A stretch of 37,017 nucleotides of DNA from an uncultured Pelagibacteraceae bacterium. Its GTDB lineage: Bacteria > Pseudomonadota > Alphaproteobacteria > Pelagibacterales > Pelagibacteraceae. The position numbers and the translations under genes were made by a program. The stretch is from NCBI GenBank assembly GCA_902569465.1, contig CACFUE010000003.1, forward strand, positions 1 to 37,017, in the 5' to 3' direction. The notes beneath the pieces are model-generated. The model was not told where the DNA came from. It did not search any database and saw nothing but the letters and a program-made list of their open reading frames with translations. Of this stretch, positions 28,821 to 37,017 are shown piece by piece; position 1 is the stretch's first letter; every line of letters starts with the position of its first letter.

Positions 28821-29840
28821 ATGAAAAAAACACTAATAATCAGCTATCTATTTTTAGTTGCATTTGCAGGAAGTCTATTTGCAAACGAAGTAAATATATT
28901 TAGCGCAAGGCATTATGACTCTGATGTTCAACTTTATGAAAAGTTTACTGCTAAAACAGGAATTAAAGTAAACGTTGTATCAGGAAAGTCAGGTGCTTTA
29001 GAAAAAAGGATAATTGAGGAGGGAGCTGATAGCCAAGCAGATCTATATATTACAGCAGACGCTGGAAGATTAGGTGCTTTTGAAGCTAATCTTCAAGGGG
29101 GACTTACCAGTGCAGCAATTAAATCTGCTGTACCAAGTAACTTCAGAACATCAAAATGGACTGGTATAGCTAAGAGAGCTAGGATTATATATTTTGCTCC
29201 GGAAAGGGTGAGTGGTTCAGAGTTAGCTGGTTTAACTTATGAAAGTTTAGCTGATCCAAAATGGAAAGGCAGAATAGTAATTAGAGCCTCAAACAATATT
29301 TACAATCAATCACTTGTAGCTTCATTAATTAAAAATAATGGAAAAAGTAAAATAGCTGATTGGTCAAAAGGTATGGTTTCAAATATGGCCAGATCTCCCA
29401 AGGGAAATGATCGAGCTCAGATACTTGCAGTTGCAGCAGGAGAAGCTGATATAGCAGTAGCTAATACTTATTACTTAGCACTTATGCTTTCTGGAAAAAA
29501 AGGACCAGAACAGCAAGCTGCTGCTAAAAAAGTAAAACCTTTCTTTCCTAATCAAGATGGAAGAGGTACTCATATGAATATTAGCGGAGCAGGACTTGTA
29601 AAAGGTGCGCCGAATAAGGCTAATGCAATAAAGTTAGTTGAGTTCCTATTAAGCGAAGAAGCTCAAAATCATATTGTAAATAATACTTTTGAGTATCCAA
29701 TGATAAAAGGTGTGTCTCCACATCCACTTGTTGTAAATATGGGATTAGATTTTAAACAAGATCTAAAAACTAAAGTAGTTAATTACGGAAAAAGACAAGC
29801 AGATGCTTTAGAAGTAATGACAGCAGCAGGCTGGAAGTAG
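28821..29840 (+). CDS. futA: Ferric iron ABC transporter substrate-binding protein (FutA/FbpA-like)
   Basis: Signal peptide (FLVAFAGSLFA|NE), VNIFSARHYDSD, ANTYYLALML di-Tyr motif; Fur boxes upstream. Confidence 0.93.
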   Translation: MKKTLIISYLFLVAFAGSLFANEVNIFSARHYDSDVQLYEKFTAKTGIKVNVVSGKSGALEKRIIEEGADSQADLYITADAGRLGAFEANLQGGLTSAAIKSAVPSNFRTSKWTGIAKRARIIYFAPERVSGSELAGLTYESLADPKWKGRIVIRASNNIYNQSLVASLIKNNGKSKIADWSKGMVSNMARSPKGNDRAQILAVAAGEADIAVANTYYLALMLSGKKGPEQQAAAKKVKPFFPNQDGRGTHMNISGAGLVKGAPNKANAIKLVEFLLSEEAQNHIVNNTFEYPMIKGVSPHPLVVNMGLDFKQDLKTKVVNYGKRQADALEVMTAAGWK

Positions 29841-29851
29841 TTATTAATTAT

Positions 29852-30028
29852 ATGAGGCGAACGATAAAAAAAGAAACTAACTTGAACAAGTTAAAAATAG
29901 GTTGTTCGCCTTGTATGTCGGAAGCCAAAAAAATGGAACAGAAAATCTCAAATAGAAAGATTTCTGAAATTAAAATCGAGGAAGTAAAAGTGATTGTATC
30001 TTCAATGTTTAAGAATGACAAAGTATAA
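29852..30028 (+). CDS. Small CxxC protein of unknown function between futA and futB (58 aa)
   Basis: Not in the ORF track. MRRTIKKETNLNKLKIGCSPCMSEAKKMEQKISNRKISEIKIEEVKVIVSSMFKNDKV; ends 14 nt inside the permease ORF. Start codon choice uncertain. Confidence 0.55.
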   Translation: MRRTIKKETNLNKLKIGCSPCMSEAKKMEQKISNRKISEIKIEEVKVIVSSMFKNDKV

Positions 30029-31631
30029 TACATGGTTTTTTGGATCACTGATTGTAGCTTCAGTGGTTGCCATGCCTATTATTACTGTTTTTTTTAGCTT
30101 TTTTAGCGAGACAAGTAATTATTTGAACATTTTAAAAGAAACTTTTTTATTTGATTATATTTTTAATTCTATAACAATTTTATTATTTGTAATATTCTTT
30201 ACTTTTATTCTTGGAATTTTTTCAGCCTATTTTGTATCTTTTTATGATTTTCCTTTATCCAACTTTTTTAGTTGGGCGTTAATCTTATCATTCGCAGTTC
30301 CAGGTTATATTTATGCGTTTTCAATAATTGCCTTTTTCGAAAATTATGGCACTGCATTTTCATTATTAACATTTCTATTTGGTGAAAATAATTATAATAC
30401 CATTATTCCAAAAATAGATGGATTAATTGGAGCTATAATATCTATATCGTTTTCTTTGTTTCCGTATGTTTATGTATTAACAAGAGCATCTTTTTATTAT
30501 CAATCGAACAATTATATTGAGGTAGGAAAAAATCTTGGTCTTTCGACAAAGGAAACCTTTTTAAGAATAGTTTTACCCTCTGCAAGACCAGCAATCATTG
30601 CAGGTTTAGCTCTAGTTTCAATGGAGTGTTTATCAGATTTTGGTACTGTATCTTTTTTTAGTGTTAATACATTAACCACCGGAATTTATAATTCTTGGTT
30701 AACTTTTGATGACCTAAATACGGCTAATCAGATATCTTTTATATTGTTAATCTTCATTCTTTTACTTTTTTCAATAGAAATTTACTCAAGAAAGGAAGCA
30801 AGATATCATCAGCCAGGCAGAGGGTTTAAACCAATTACAAAAATCAAATTAACTGGAAGAAAGTCTATATTTCCAATTATTATTTGTTCATTAATTTTTC
30901 TATTGAGTTTTATTTTTCCAGTCTCTCAGATGATTTATTGGACAATAAAATTTCCTAAATATTTTCAAGATATTAATATATTAGAAATTAATTTGAATAC
31001 TTTAATGCTAGTGGGTTTAGCTAGTGTAATAATTGTAATTATTTCCCTATTTATCAATTATGGAAGCAGAATATCAAAAAGTAAAATTTTAAACTACATT
31101 ACAACTTTTTCAATTTCTGGGTACGCGATACCAGGAGTTATTTTAGCAGTTGCTTTTATTACATTCTTTTCAAATTTAAGTGATTTTTTTACAAATAATT
31201 TTGATTTAAAAAGTTCTAAAAGCTTATTCATCGGATCTATTTTTGGATTATTGTTGGCATATTTTATAAGGTTTTTTTCTTTATCCTTTAACGGAATAAA
31301 ATCAAGTTATGAAAAAATAAATAATTCTATTGATGAAAGTGCCTATCTTCTTGGTTACTCTAAGATTAATACATTTTTAAAAATTCATGTTCCTTATCTG
31401 AGTACAAATATAATTTTGATAGTTTTATTGATTTCTCTAGAGGTAATAAAAGAATTGCCTATGACAATGATTTTGAGGCCTTTTAATTTCGAAACTTTTG
31501 CTACTCAGGCTTATATATATGCATCTCAAGATTTACTTGAAGCGGCTGCATTACCATCTCTTTTTTTAATATTTTGGTCTACAATTTTGATACTTCTATC
31601 ATCTAGATATATACTTTCAAAAAAAAATTAA
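30015..31631 (+). CDS. futB: Ferric iron ABC transporter permease (FutB/FbpB-like, two fused permease domains)
   Basis: About 12 TM; two EAA-like loops (EVGKNLGLSTKETFLRIVLPSARP; ESAYLLGYSKINTFLKIHVPYL). Track start 29994 is a TTG; ATG at 30015 preferred. Confidence 0.9.
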   Translation: MTKYNTWFFGSLIVASVVAMPIITVFFSFFSETSNYLNILKETFLFDYIFNSITILLFVIFFTFILGIFSAYFVSFYDFPLSNFFSWALILSFAVPGYIYAFSIIAFFENYGTAFSLLTFLFGENNYNTIIPKIDGLIGAIISISFSLFPYVYVLTRASFYYQSNNYIEVGKNLGLSTKETFLRIVLPSARPAIIAGLALVSMECLSDFGTVSFFSVNTLTTGIYNSWLTFDDLNTANQISFILLIFILLLFSIEIYSRKEARYHQPGRGFKPITKIKLTGRKSIFPIIICSLIFLLSFIFPVSQMIYWTIKFPKYFQDINILEINLNTLMLVGLASVIIVIISLFINYGSRISKSKILNYITTFSISGYAIPGVILAVAFITFFSNLSDFFTNNFDLKSSKSLFIGSIFGLLLAYFIRFFSLSFNGIKSSYEKINNSIDESAYLLGYSKINTFLKIHVPYLSTNIILIVLLISLEVIKELPMTMILRPFNFETFATQAYIYASQDLLEAAALPSLFLIFWSTILILLSSRYILSKKN

Positions 31632-31644
31632 TATAATCAATTAA

Positions 31645-32715
31645 ATGGCCAATAATTTTTTTGAAATTCAAAATGGTAACTTTACTGCAAGCGAAAAAAA
31701 TAAAGTAAATAATGTTAATCTTGCAATAGAAAAACAAGGAGAGATTATTTCTTTATTGGGTCCTTCTGGTATCGGCAAAACCACTATACTAAGAACGATT
31801 GCTGGTTTACAAAAACTCAGCAAAGGTAAAATTAAACTTAGAGATACAATTTTAGCCTCAGATGAAATTCATTTAGAGCCAGAAAAAAGAAATGTAGCTC
31901 TCTCTTTTCAAGACAATTCTCTTTTTCCTAATTATAAAGTTATTGACAATATAAACTTTGGAGAAAAAAGATCTAATGGAAATGGTTCTAATGTAGATGT
32001 TAAAGAAATAATTGAATTACTAAGAATTGAGCCTATTTTAGAAAAATTTCCACATCAAATAAGCGCTGGGGAGGCGCAACGTGTTTCATTAGCTAGATCT
32101 TTAATGTCTAAACCTGATTTATTGTTATTGGACGAACCATTCTCAAATATAGATCAAAGTCTTAAGGAAGAAATACAAGTATCTGTTAAAAAACTTTTAA
32201 AAAGAATAAATTTGACAACTATCATAGTAACACATGACTCATACGAAGCTTTCTCGATGGCAGATAAATGTGGAATAATTTTAGACCAAGAATTAAAACA
32301 ATACGACGTTCCTTATAATGTGCATCATGAGCCAAATTCAATTGATGTTGCAAATTTTTTAAACAAAGGAATTTTTATTGATGTTCAAGTAGTTGATAGC
32401 GAATGTGCTGTTCATAGATTAAAACATGATGAACTTGGTGAAATCAGAGGGAAATTATCAAATAATTTTCCATCGGGATCAAAGGTAAAACTACTTTTAC
32501 AACCTGAGGACTTAATACACGACGATCAAAGTAAACTGAAACTAGAAGTAGTGGATAGAAAATTTAGAGGAACTAATTTCATCTATACTCTAAAAACGAA
32601 AAAAGGGGAGTTTTTACCTGTATTTGTACATTCTCATCATATTCATCAACATGAAAAGTCAGAACAATTCGGTGTGAAGTCTCCGATTTATATTGACCAT
32701 TTAGTATGTTTTTAA
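31645..32715 (+). CDS. futC: Ferric iron ABC transporter ATPase (FutC/FbpC-like)
   Basis: Walker A GPSGIGKTT, signature ISAGEAQR, Walker B LLLLDEP, VTHDSYEA; C-terminal TOBE-like region. Confidence 0.9.
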   Translation: MANNFFEIQNGNFTASEKNKVNNVNLAIEKQGEIISLLGPSGIGKTTILRTIAGLQKLSKGKIKLRDTILASDEIHLEPEKRNVALSFQDNSLFPNYKVIDNINFGEKRSNGNGSNVDVKEIIELLRIEPILEKFPHQISAGEAQRVSLARSLMSKPDLLLLDEPFSNIDQSLKEEIQVSVKKLLKRINLTTIIVTHDSYEAFSMADKCGIILDQELKQYDVPYNVHHEPNSIDVANFLNKGIFIDVQVVDSECAVHRLKHDELGEIRGKLSNNFPSGSKVKLLLQPEDLIHDDQSKLKLEVVDRKFRGTNFIYTLKTKKGEFLPVFVHSHHIHQHEKSEQFGVKSPIYIDHLVCF

Positions 32716-32732
32716 GTAAATATATTCGTTTA

Positions 32733-32809
32733 GCGCCCTTAGCTCAGCTGGATAGAGCATCGGTTTTCTAAACCGAGGGTCGTAGGTTCGAATCCTTCAG
32801 GGCGCGCCA
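32733..32809 (+). tRNA. tRNA-Arg (anticodon TCT), CCA encoded
   Basis: Acceptor GCGCCCT/AGGGCGC, D-arm GCTC..GAGC, anticodon arm TCGGT-TTTCTAA-ACCGA, T-arm GTTCGAATC, 3' GCCA. Confidence 0.95.
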
Positions 32810-32818
32810 ATCAATATT

Positions 32819-33790
32819 ATGATTAAAAACATTCTTATTACTGGAGGGGCTGGTTACATTGGTTCTCATATTTCAGAAATTTTAGTTAAAAATAAAAAAA
32901 AAATTTTTATAGCAGATAATTTGTCTACTGGTTATAGAAGACTAATTAATAAAAAAGCTAAATTTTTTAAAGTTGATATTCTTAAAAATAAAAAGATTAG
33001 AGAAATAATCGTAAAAAATGAAATAGACTCCGTCATTCATTTAGCTGCAAATTTAATAATTGGGGAAGGTGAAAAGTATCCAAAAAAATATTTTAAAAAC
33101 AACGTTTCAGGAACTAAAAATTTATTAAAAGCATGCGAAAATACAGGGGTAAAAAACTTAGTTTTTTCTTCAACCGCAGCTGTTTATAAAGATGGTCAAT
33201 ATAAAGTAAATGAAAATTCTGTTATTAAGCCAAAAAGTGTTTACGGAAAAACGAAAATTAAAGCTGAAAATATTATTAAACGATTTTGCAAAATAAACAA
33301 AATTAATTACTGCATTCTCAGATATTTTAACATTGCGGGTTCAAGCCCTTCTGGAAAGATTGGATTAATAAATAAAAGCGACCATTTATTCAAAAATTTT
33401 TCGAGAGAAATTATAAAAAAAAGACCTATTCTTAAAATTTATGGAGACAATTATGATACAAAAGATGGATCTTGTATAAGAGATTTTATTCACGTTTCTG
33501 ACATAGCAGAAATTCATTGCAAAGTTTTGGAAAAGATAAATAGGTTTAATAATTCTAAAATACTAAATTGTGGTTATAACAAAGGTATTTCAGTTTTTGA
33601 AGTTGCAAAAGCATTTAAAAAACAAACCTCAAAAAAGGTAGAAATCTTTGTTTCAAAAAGAAGAAAAGGAGATTTGGTTAAAATTATTGCTTCAAATAGT
33701 AAGTTAAAAAATTTTATTAAATGGAAACCAAAATTTAATAACTTAGATACAATTGTTAAAAGCTGCATAAATTGGGAAAAAAGACAGTAA
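32819..33790 (+). CDS. galE: UDP-glucose 4-epimerase-like NAD-dependent epimerase
   Basis: ITGGAGYIGSHISE, VIHLAA, SSTAAVY, YGKTK catalytic motif, ILRYFNIAGSSPSG, RDFIHVSDIAE. Confidence 0.9.
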   Translation: MIKNILITGGAGYIGSHISEILVKNKKKIFIADNLSTGYRRLINKKAKFFKVDILKNKKIREIIVKNEIDSVIHLAANLIIGEGEKYPKKYFKNNVSGTKNLLKACENTGVKNLVFSSTAAVYKDGQYKVNENSVIKPKSVYGKTKIKAENIIKRFCKINKINYCILRYFNIAGSSPSGKIGLINKSDHLFKNFSREIIKKRPILKIYGDNYDTKDGSCIRDFIHVSDIAEIHCKVLEKINRFNNSKILNCGYNKGISVFEVAKAFKKQTSKKVEIFVSKRRKGDLVKIIASNSKLKNFIKWKPKFNNLDTIVKSCINWEKRQ

Positions 33791-34827
33791 TGTCATCGAG
33801 TCTACAAAACTCTTTTAGTGAATTTTGTAATAAAAATAAATTTGAGATTAATAAAAAACAAACAGAAATATTAGACAGTTTAGAAAAATTCATTTTTCCT
33901 AGAAATAAACTACTAAATTTTTTTTCAAAAAAAAACTACAGTTGTTTTTATCTTTACGGAAATGTTGGAGTTGGTAAAACTATGATAGCTAATTTTGTAT
34001 ATGACCAAGTAAATCTAAAAAAAACTAAATTTCATTTTAATGAATTTATGATTAATTTTCACGATTATAGACATCAGAAAAAAGACGAAAATACCATCTC
34101 TGAATTTGTTAAAAATCTTAAAAGTAAATATGATTTTATATATTTAGACGAATTTCAAGTTACAAATATAGTTGATGCTATGATATTAGGAAAATTATTC
34201 GAAAATATTTTTCTTAAAAATATAAAAATTTTAATTACTACAAATACTAAATTGATTGATTTATATAAAGAAGGCTTACAAAGAGAACAATTTACTCCAT
34301 TTATCAATTTAATTGAAAAAAAATCTATCCAAAAAGAATTATTTTTAGAAGAAGATTATAGAACTCAATCTAAAGATAATAGTCAAAGAATTTTTTACCC
34401 TTGTAATGAAAAAACTTTATTTAAAATTAATCAAAAATTTAGGATATTTACGAAAAATTTGAAAAAAGAAGAAAAATTAATAAATACAAAAGGAAGAGTT
34501 TTTAAAATTAAAAATTATTATGGTGGTTTAGCTAGATTTAATTTTAAAGAATTATGTGACCAGAATCTAGGAGCTGAAGACTACCTTAATATATCTCAGA
34601 TATGTAAACATATCTTTATTGAGGAAGTGCCAGAATTTAATGAATTTAACTCTAATCAACAATTAAGGTTTATTACGTTAATAGATATTTTATATGAAAA
34701 AAAAATTATTCTCACTCTTTCTATGAATTCAAGTTTAGATAAAATAGGTACTTCAAAAAAACACTCTGAAACTTTTAAAAGAACCTCGAGCAGACTTCAC
34801 GAAATGACTATGTCAAAATATTCTTGA
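33790..34827 (+). CDS. zapE: AFG1-like/ZapE-family ATPase
   Basis: YLYGNVGVGKTM Walker A, HFNEFM...HDYRHQ, IYLDEFQVTNIVDAMILGKLF, TTNTKLIDLYKEGLQREQFTPFI. ATG at 33790 (TAATG overlap with galE) preferred to track start 33772. Confidence 0.9.
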   Translation: MSSSLQNSFSEFCNKNKFEINKKQTEILDSLEKFIFPRNKLLNFFSKKNYSCFYLYGNVGVGKTMIANFVYDQVNLKKTKFHFNEFMINFHDYRHQKKDENTISEFVKNLKSKYDFIYLDEFQVTNIVDAMILGKLFENIFLKNIKILITTNTKLIDLYKEGLQREQFTPFINLIEKKSIQKELFLEEDYRTQSKDNSQRIFYPCNEKTLFKINQKFRIFTKNLKKEEKLINTKGRVFKIKNYYGGLARFNFKELCDQNLGAEDYLNISQICKHIFIEEVPEFNEFNSNQQLRFITLIDILYEKKIILTLSMNSSLDKIGTSKKHSETFKRTSSRLHEMTMSKYS

Positions 34828-34986
34828 TTTTTGGTTGTAAATACACATATTTAGTAATTTATTATTGTTATAAACCCATATATTGACCATCATAAAATTG
34901 AAGTAAGAAAAAAATAAAATTATATTAAACCTGTTTTGAATTCTTAATTCAAAAATATTGTTAACAATAAAAAAAGGAAATCTTAA

Positions 34987-36033
34987 ATGATTAAATCTAT
35001 CAAAACTTGGATTTTAGTTGGATTTGCTTCTTTACTTTTGGTTGCTTGCGGCCAAGGTGGAGGTGGAGCAGGTTCTAAAAAATCTAAAACTTTAGAAAAT
35101 ACTAAGAAAGCTGGATTTGTGAAGTGTGGAGTTTCACAAGGCCTGCCTGGTTTCTCTAATGCCGACGCATCAGGAAACTGGTCTGGTATTGACGTGGATG
35201 TATGTAGAGCTGTTGCAGCTGCTGTATTAGGTGATGCTGATAAAGTTAAATATACTCCTTTAAGTGCAAAAGAAAGATTCACTGCATTAACATCTGGTGA
35301 AATCGATGTACTTGCACGTAACACTACTTGGACATTGTCGAGAGACGCTGACATTGGTTTAACTTTTGTTGGTGTAAACTTTTATGATGGTCAAGGTTTC
35401 ATGGTAAGAAAAAATTCTGGAATTAATTCTGTGAATGACTTCAAAAACGGTATTTCTGCTTGTACAAATACAGGTACAACTACCGAGCTTAACATGAGAG
35501 ACTTCTTCAATTCTAAAAACATAAGCTACGAACCAATCGCTTTTGAAAAAGCTGATGAAGTAGTACAAGCTTATGATGCAGGAAGATGTGATACTTACAC
35601 TACTGATAAATCTGGTTTAGCGGCACAAAGAACTAAAATGTCAAACCCAGATGAGCATAAAGTATTACCTGAGACGATTTCTAAAGAACCATTAGGTCCT
35701 GTTGTAAGACAAGGGGATGCAGTATGGGAAGATATCGTAAGATGGTCTCTAAATACTATGATCGAAGCTGAAGAGTATGGTGTTAATTCATCTAACGCTT
35801 CTAGCCTAAAAGACTCAGAGAACCCAGCTATCAAAAGATTAGTTGGAGCTGAAGGTGAACTAGGTGCTGCTTTTGGTCTAGATAATGACTGGAGCTTAAG
35901 AATTATCGAGCAAGTTGGTAACTACGGTGAAAGCTATAAAAAACATATAGCTGATACTGGAATTTTACCTAACAGAGGTCCAAATCAATTATGGACAAAA
36001 GGTGGAATTCTTTACGTACCACCAGCAAGATAA
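34987..36033 (+). CDS. aapJ: General amino-acid ABC transporter substrate-binding protein (AapJ-like), predicted lipoprotein
   Basis: Lipobox LLVAC; VKCGVSQGLPGFSNADASGNWSGIDVDVCRAVAAAVLGD, ARNTTWTLSRDADIGLTF. Confidence 0.93.
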   Translation: MIKSIKTWILVGFASLLLVACGQGGGGAGSKKSKTLENTKKAGFVKCGVSQGLPGFSNADASGNWSGIDVDVCRAVAAAVLGDADKVKYTPLSAKERFTALTSGEIDVLARNTTWTLSRDADIGLTFVGVNFYDGQGFMVRKNSGINSVNDFKNGISACTNTGTTTELNMRDFFNSKNISYEPIAFEKADEVVQAYDAGRCDTYTTDKSGLAAQRTKMSNPDEHKVLPETISKEPLGPVVRQGDAVWEDIVRWSLNTMIEAEEYGVNSSNASSLKDSENPAIKRLVGAEGELGAAFGLDNDWSLRIIEQVGNYGESYKKHIADTGILPNRGPNQLWTKGGILYVPPAR

Positions 36034-36047
36034 TTACTGATAAAATT

Positions 36048-36080
36048 AAAAAGGGCTGGATTTATCTGGCCCTTTTTTTT
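36048..36080 (+). terminator. Rho-independent terminator (intra-operonic)
   Basis: AAAAAGGGC...GCCCTTTTTTTT: 9-bp stem, 12-nt loop, T tract, between the aapJ stop and the permease start. Confidence 0.88.
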
Positions 36081-36092
36081 ACTCTCAAAATA

Positions 36093-37017
36093 ATGATTTT
36101 TAAAAAATTCAACATTGAAAACAAAAAAGCAAGAGATTTAATCCCTCAAGCAATTACTGTTTTAGCTTTACTATCTGTAATTATTTATTTTGCTACTAAT
36201 GCTCAAATTAATATGGGTAACAGAGGAATATCTTTTGGATTTGGTTTTTTAAATCAAGAAGCATCATTTGATATTACATTTTCAATGATTGAATATGACG
36301 GCTCTCATTCATACGGAAGAGCATTTTTTGTAGGATTATTGAATACAATTTTAGTCTCAGTAATAGGAATATTTTTTGCAACAATTATGGGAGTGATAGT
36401 GGGTATATCTAGACTATCAGATAACTACTTAATTGCTAAAGTAGCAGAGTGGTATGTAGAAATTTTTAGAAACATTCCTTTAATTTTACAAATATTTTTT
36501 TGGTACTTTGCAGCTCTAAGAGCATTACCTTTACCTGAAAACGGTATAAATTTTTATGATATTTCGTTTTTAACAATTAAAGGTTGGTATGTTCCAAAAT
36601 TTATATGGACAAATTTTAATATTTTTCTTTTATCAGTAATAGCAGCATTTATAGCTATATATTTTATTAATTTTTATGCAACTAAACAGAGAGAACAATT
36701 TGGAAAACAAATACCAGCAACAATTATTTCTTTAGCTACATTAATATTAATTCCTTTACTAACATTTCTATTTCTTGGAGTATCTCTTGCTTTTGAGTAT
36801 CCCGTTTTAAAACAACTTTCTCCAACAGTCTTTACTTATGCGGGTGGTGTTAGCATAATTCCAGAATTAATTGCACTTGCATTAGCTTTATCAATGTACA
36901 CGGCAACATTTATTGCTGAAAATGTGAGAGCTGGAATTTTGGGAGTTGGTAAGGGCCAAAAAGAAGCTGCAGCGAGTATAGGATTAAATAAAAATCAAAT
37001 TTTAAAACTTGTAGTTA
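36093..37017 (+). CDS. aapQ: General amino-acid ABC transporter permease (AapQ-like), 3' truncated by window
   Basis: MIFKKFNIENKKARDLIPQAITVLALLSVIIYFATNAQINMGNRGISFGFGFLNQEASFDI...WYVEIFRNIPLILQIFFWY...SMYTATFIAENVRAGILGVGKGQKEAAASIGL; open to window end. Confidence 0.92.
   Translation, partial: MIFKKFNIENKKARDLIPQAITVLALLSVIIYFATNAQINMGNRGISFGFGFLNQEASFDITFSMIEYDGSHSYGRAFFVGLLNTILVSVIGIFFATIMGVIVGISRLSDNYLIAKVAEWYVEIFRNIPLILQIFFWYFAALRALPLPENGINFYDISFLTIKGWYVPKFIWTNFNIFLLSVIAAFIAIYFINFYATKQREQFGKQIPATIISLATLILIPLLTFLFLGVSLAFEYPVLKQLSPTVFTYAGGVSIIPELIALALALSMYTATFIAENVRAGILGVGKGQKEAAASIGLNKNQILKLVV

Noticed and set aside
32733-32818. tRNA-Arg as a possible integration site for a mobile element
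   Set aside because: Flanking genes (futC, galE) abut closely and no integrase, direct repeat of the tRNA 3' end or atypical block was seen.
34983-35354. 123-aa minus-strand ORF
   Set aside because: Entirely antisense to the well-supported aapJ; composition reflects reverse-frame reading of a gene with Ala/Gly/Ser-rich codons.

Overview
AT-rich, very densely packed alphaproteobacterial chromosome segment. By gene content and order it most resembles Pelagibacterales/SAR11 (inference; no search was run). The left part (1-14 kb) is a shortened version of a conserved alphaproteobacterial housekeeping block: ppiD-like, tpiA, secG, pyrG, kdsA, eno, ftsB-like, lipA, coq10-like, cinA, pgpA, ispDF, ntrYX, trkA, trkH. 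The middle (15.4-24 kb) is a glycerol module: gpsA-like, glpK, and a glpV/S/T/P/Q/U-type ABC importer. It is followed by a glycolytic cluster (gap, small ORF, pyk, pfk). The right part holds a Fur-box-preceded Fut/Fbp-type ferric iron ABC operon that includes an unlisted small CxxC ORF, then tRNA-Arg(UCU), galE-like, zapE/AFG1-like and the start of an aap-type amino-acid ABC operon. I see no CRISPR array, phage or transposon. The best second-look items are: (1) the paired ATPases of the glycerol importer, whose motifs predict one canonical and one degenerate ATP site; (2) a CxxC mini-ORF plus nested hairpins between futA and futB; (3) two 17/19 Fur boxes bracketing a TATAAT; (4) PFK with mixed ATP/PPi-type determinants; (5) TIM with an E97D-type change; (6) NAD-type gpsA in the place of glpD; (7) intra-operonic terminators directly after two binding-protein genes.
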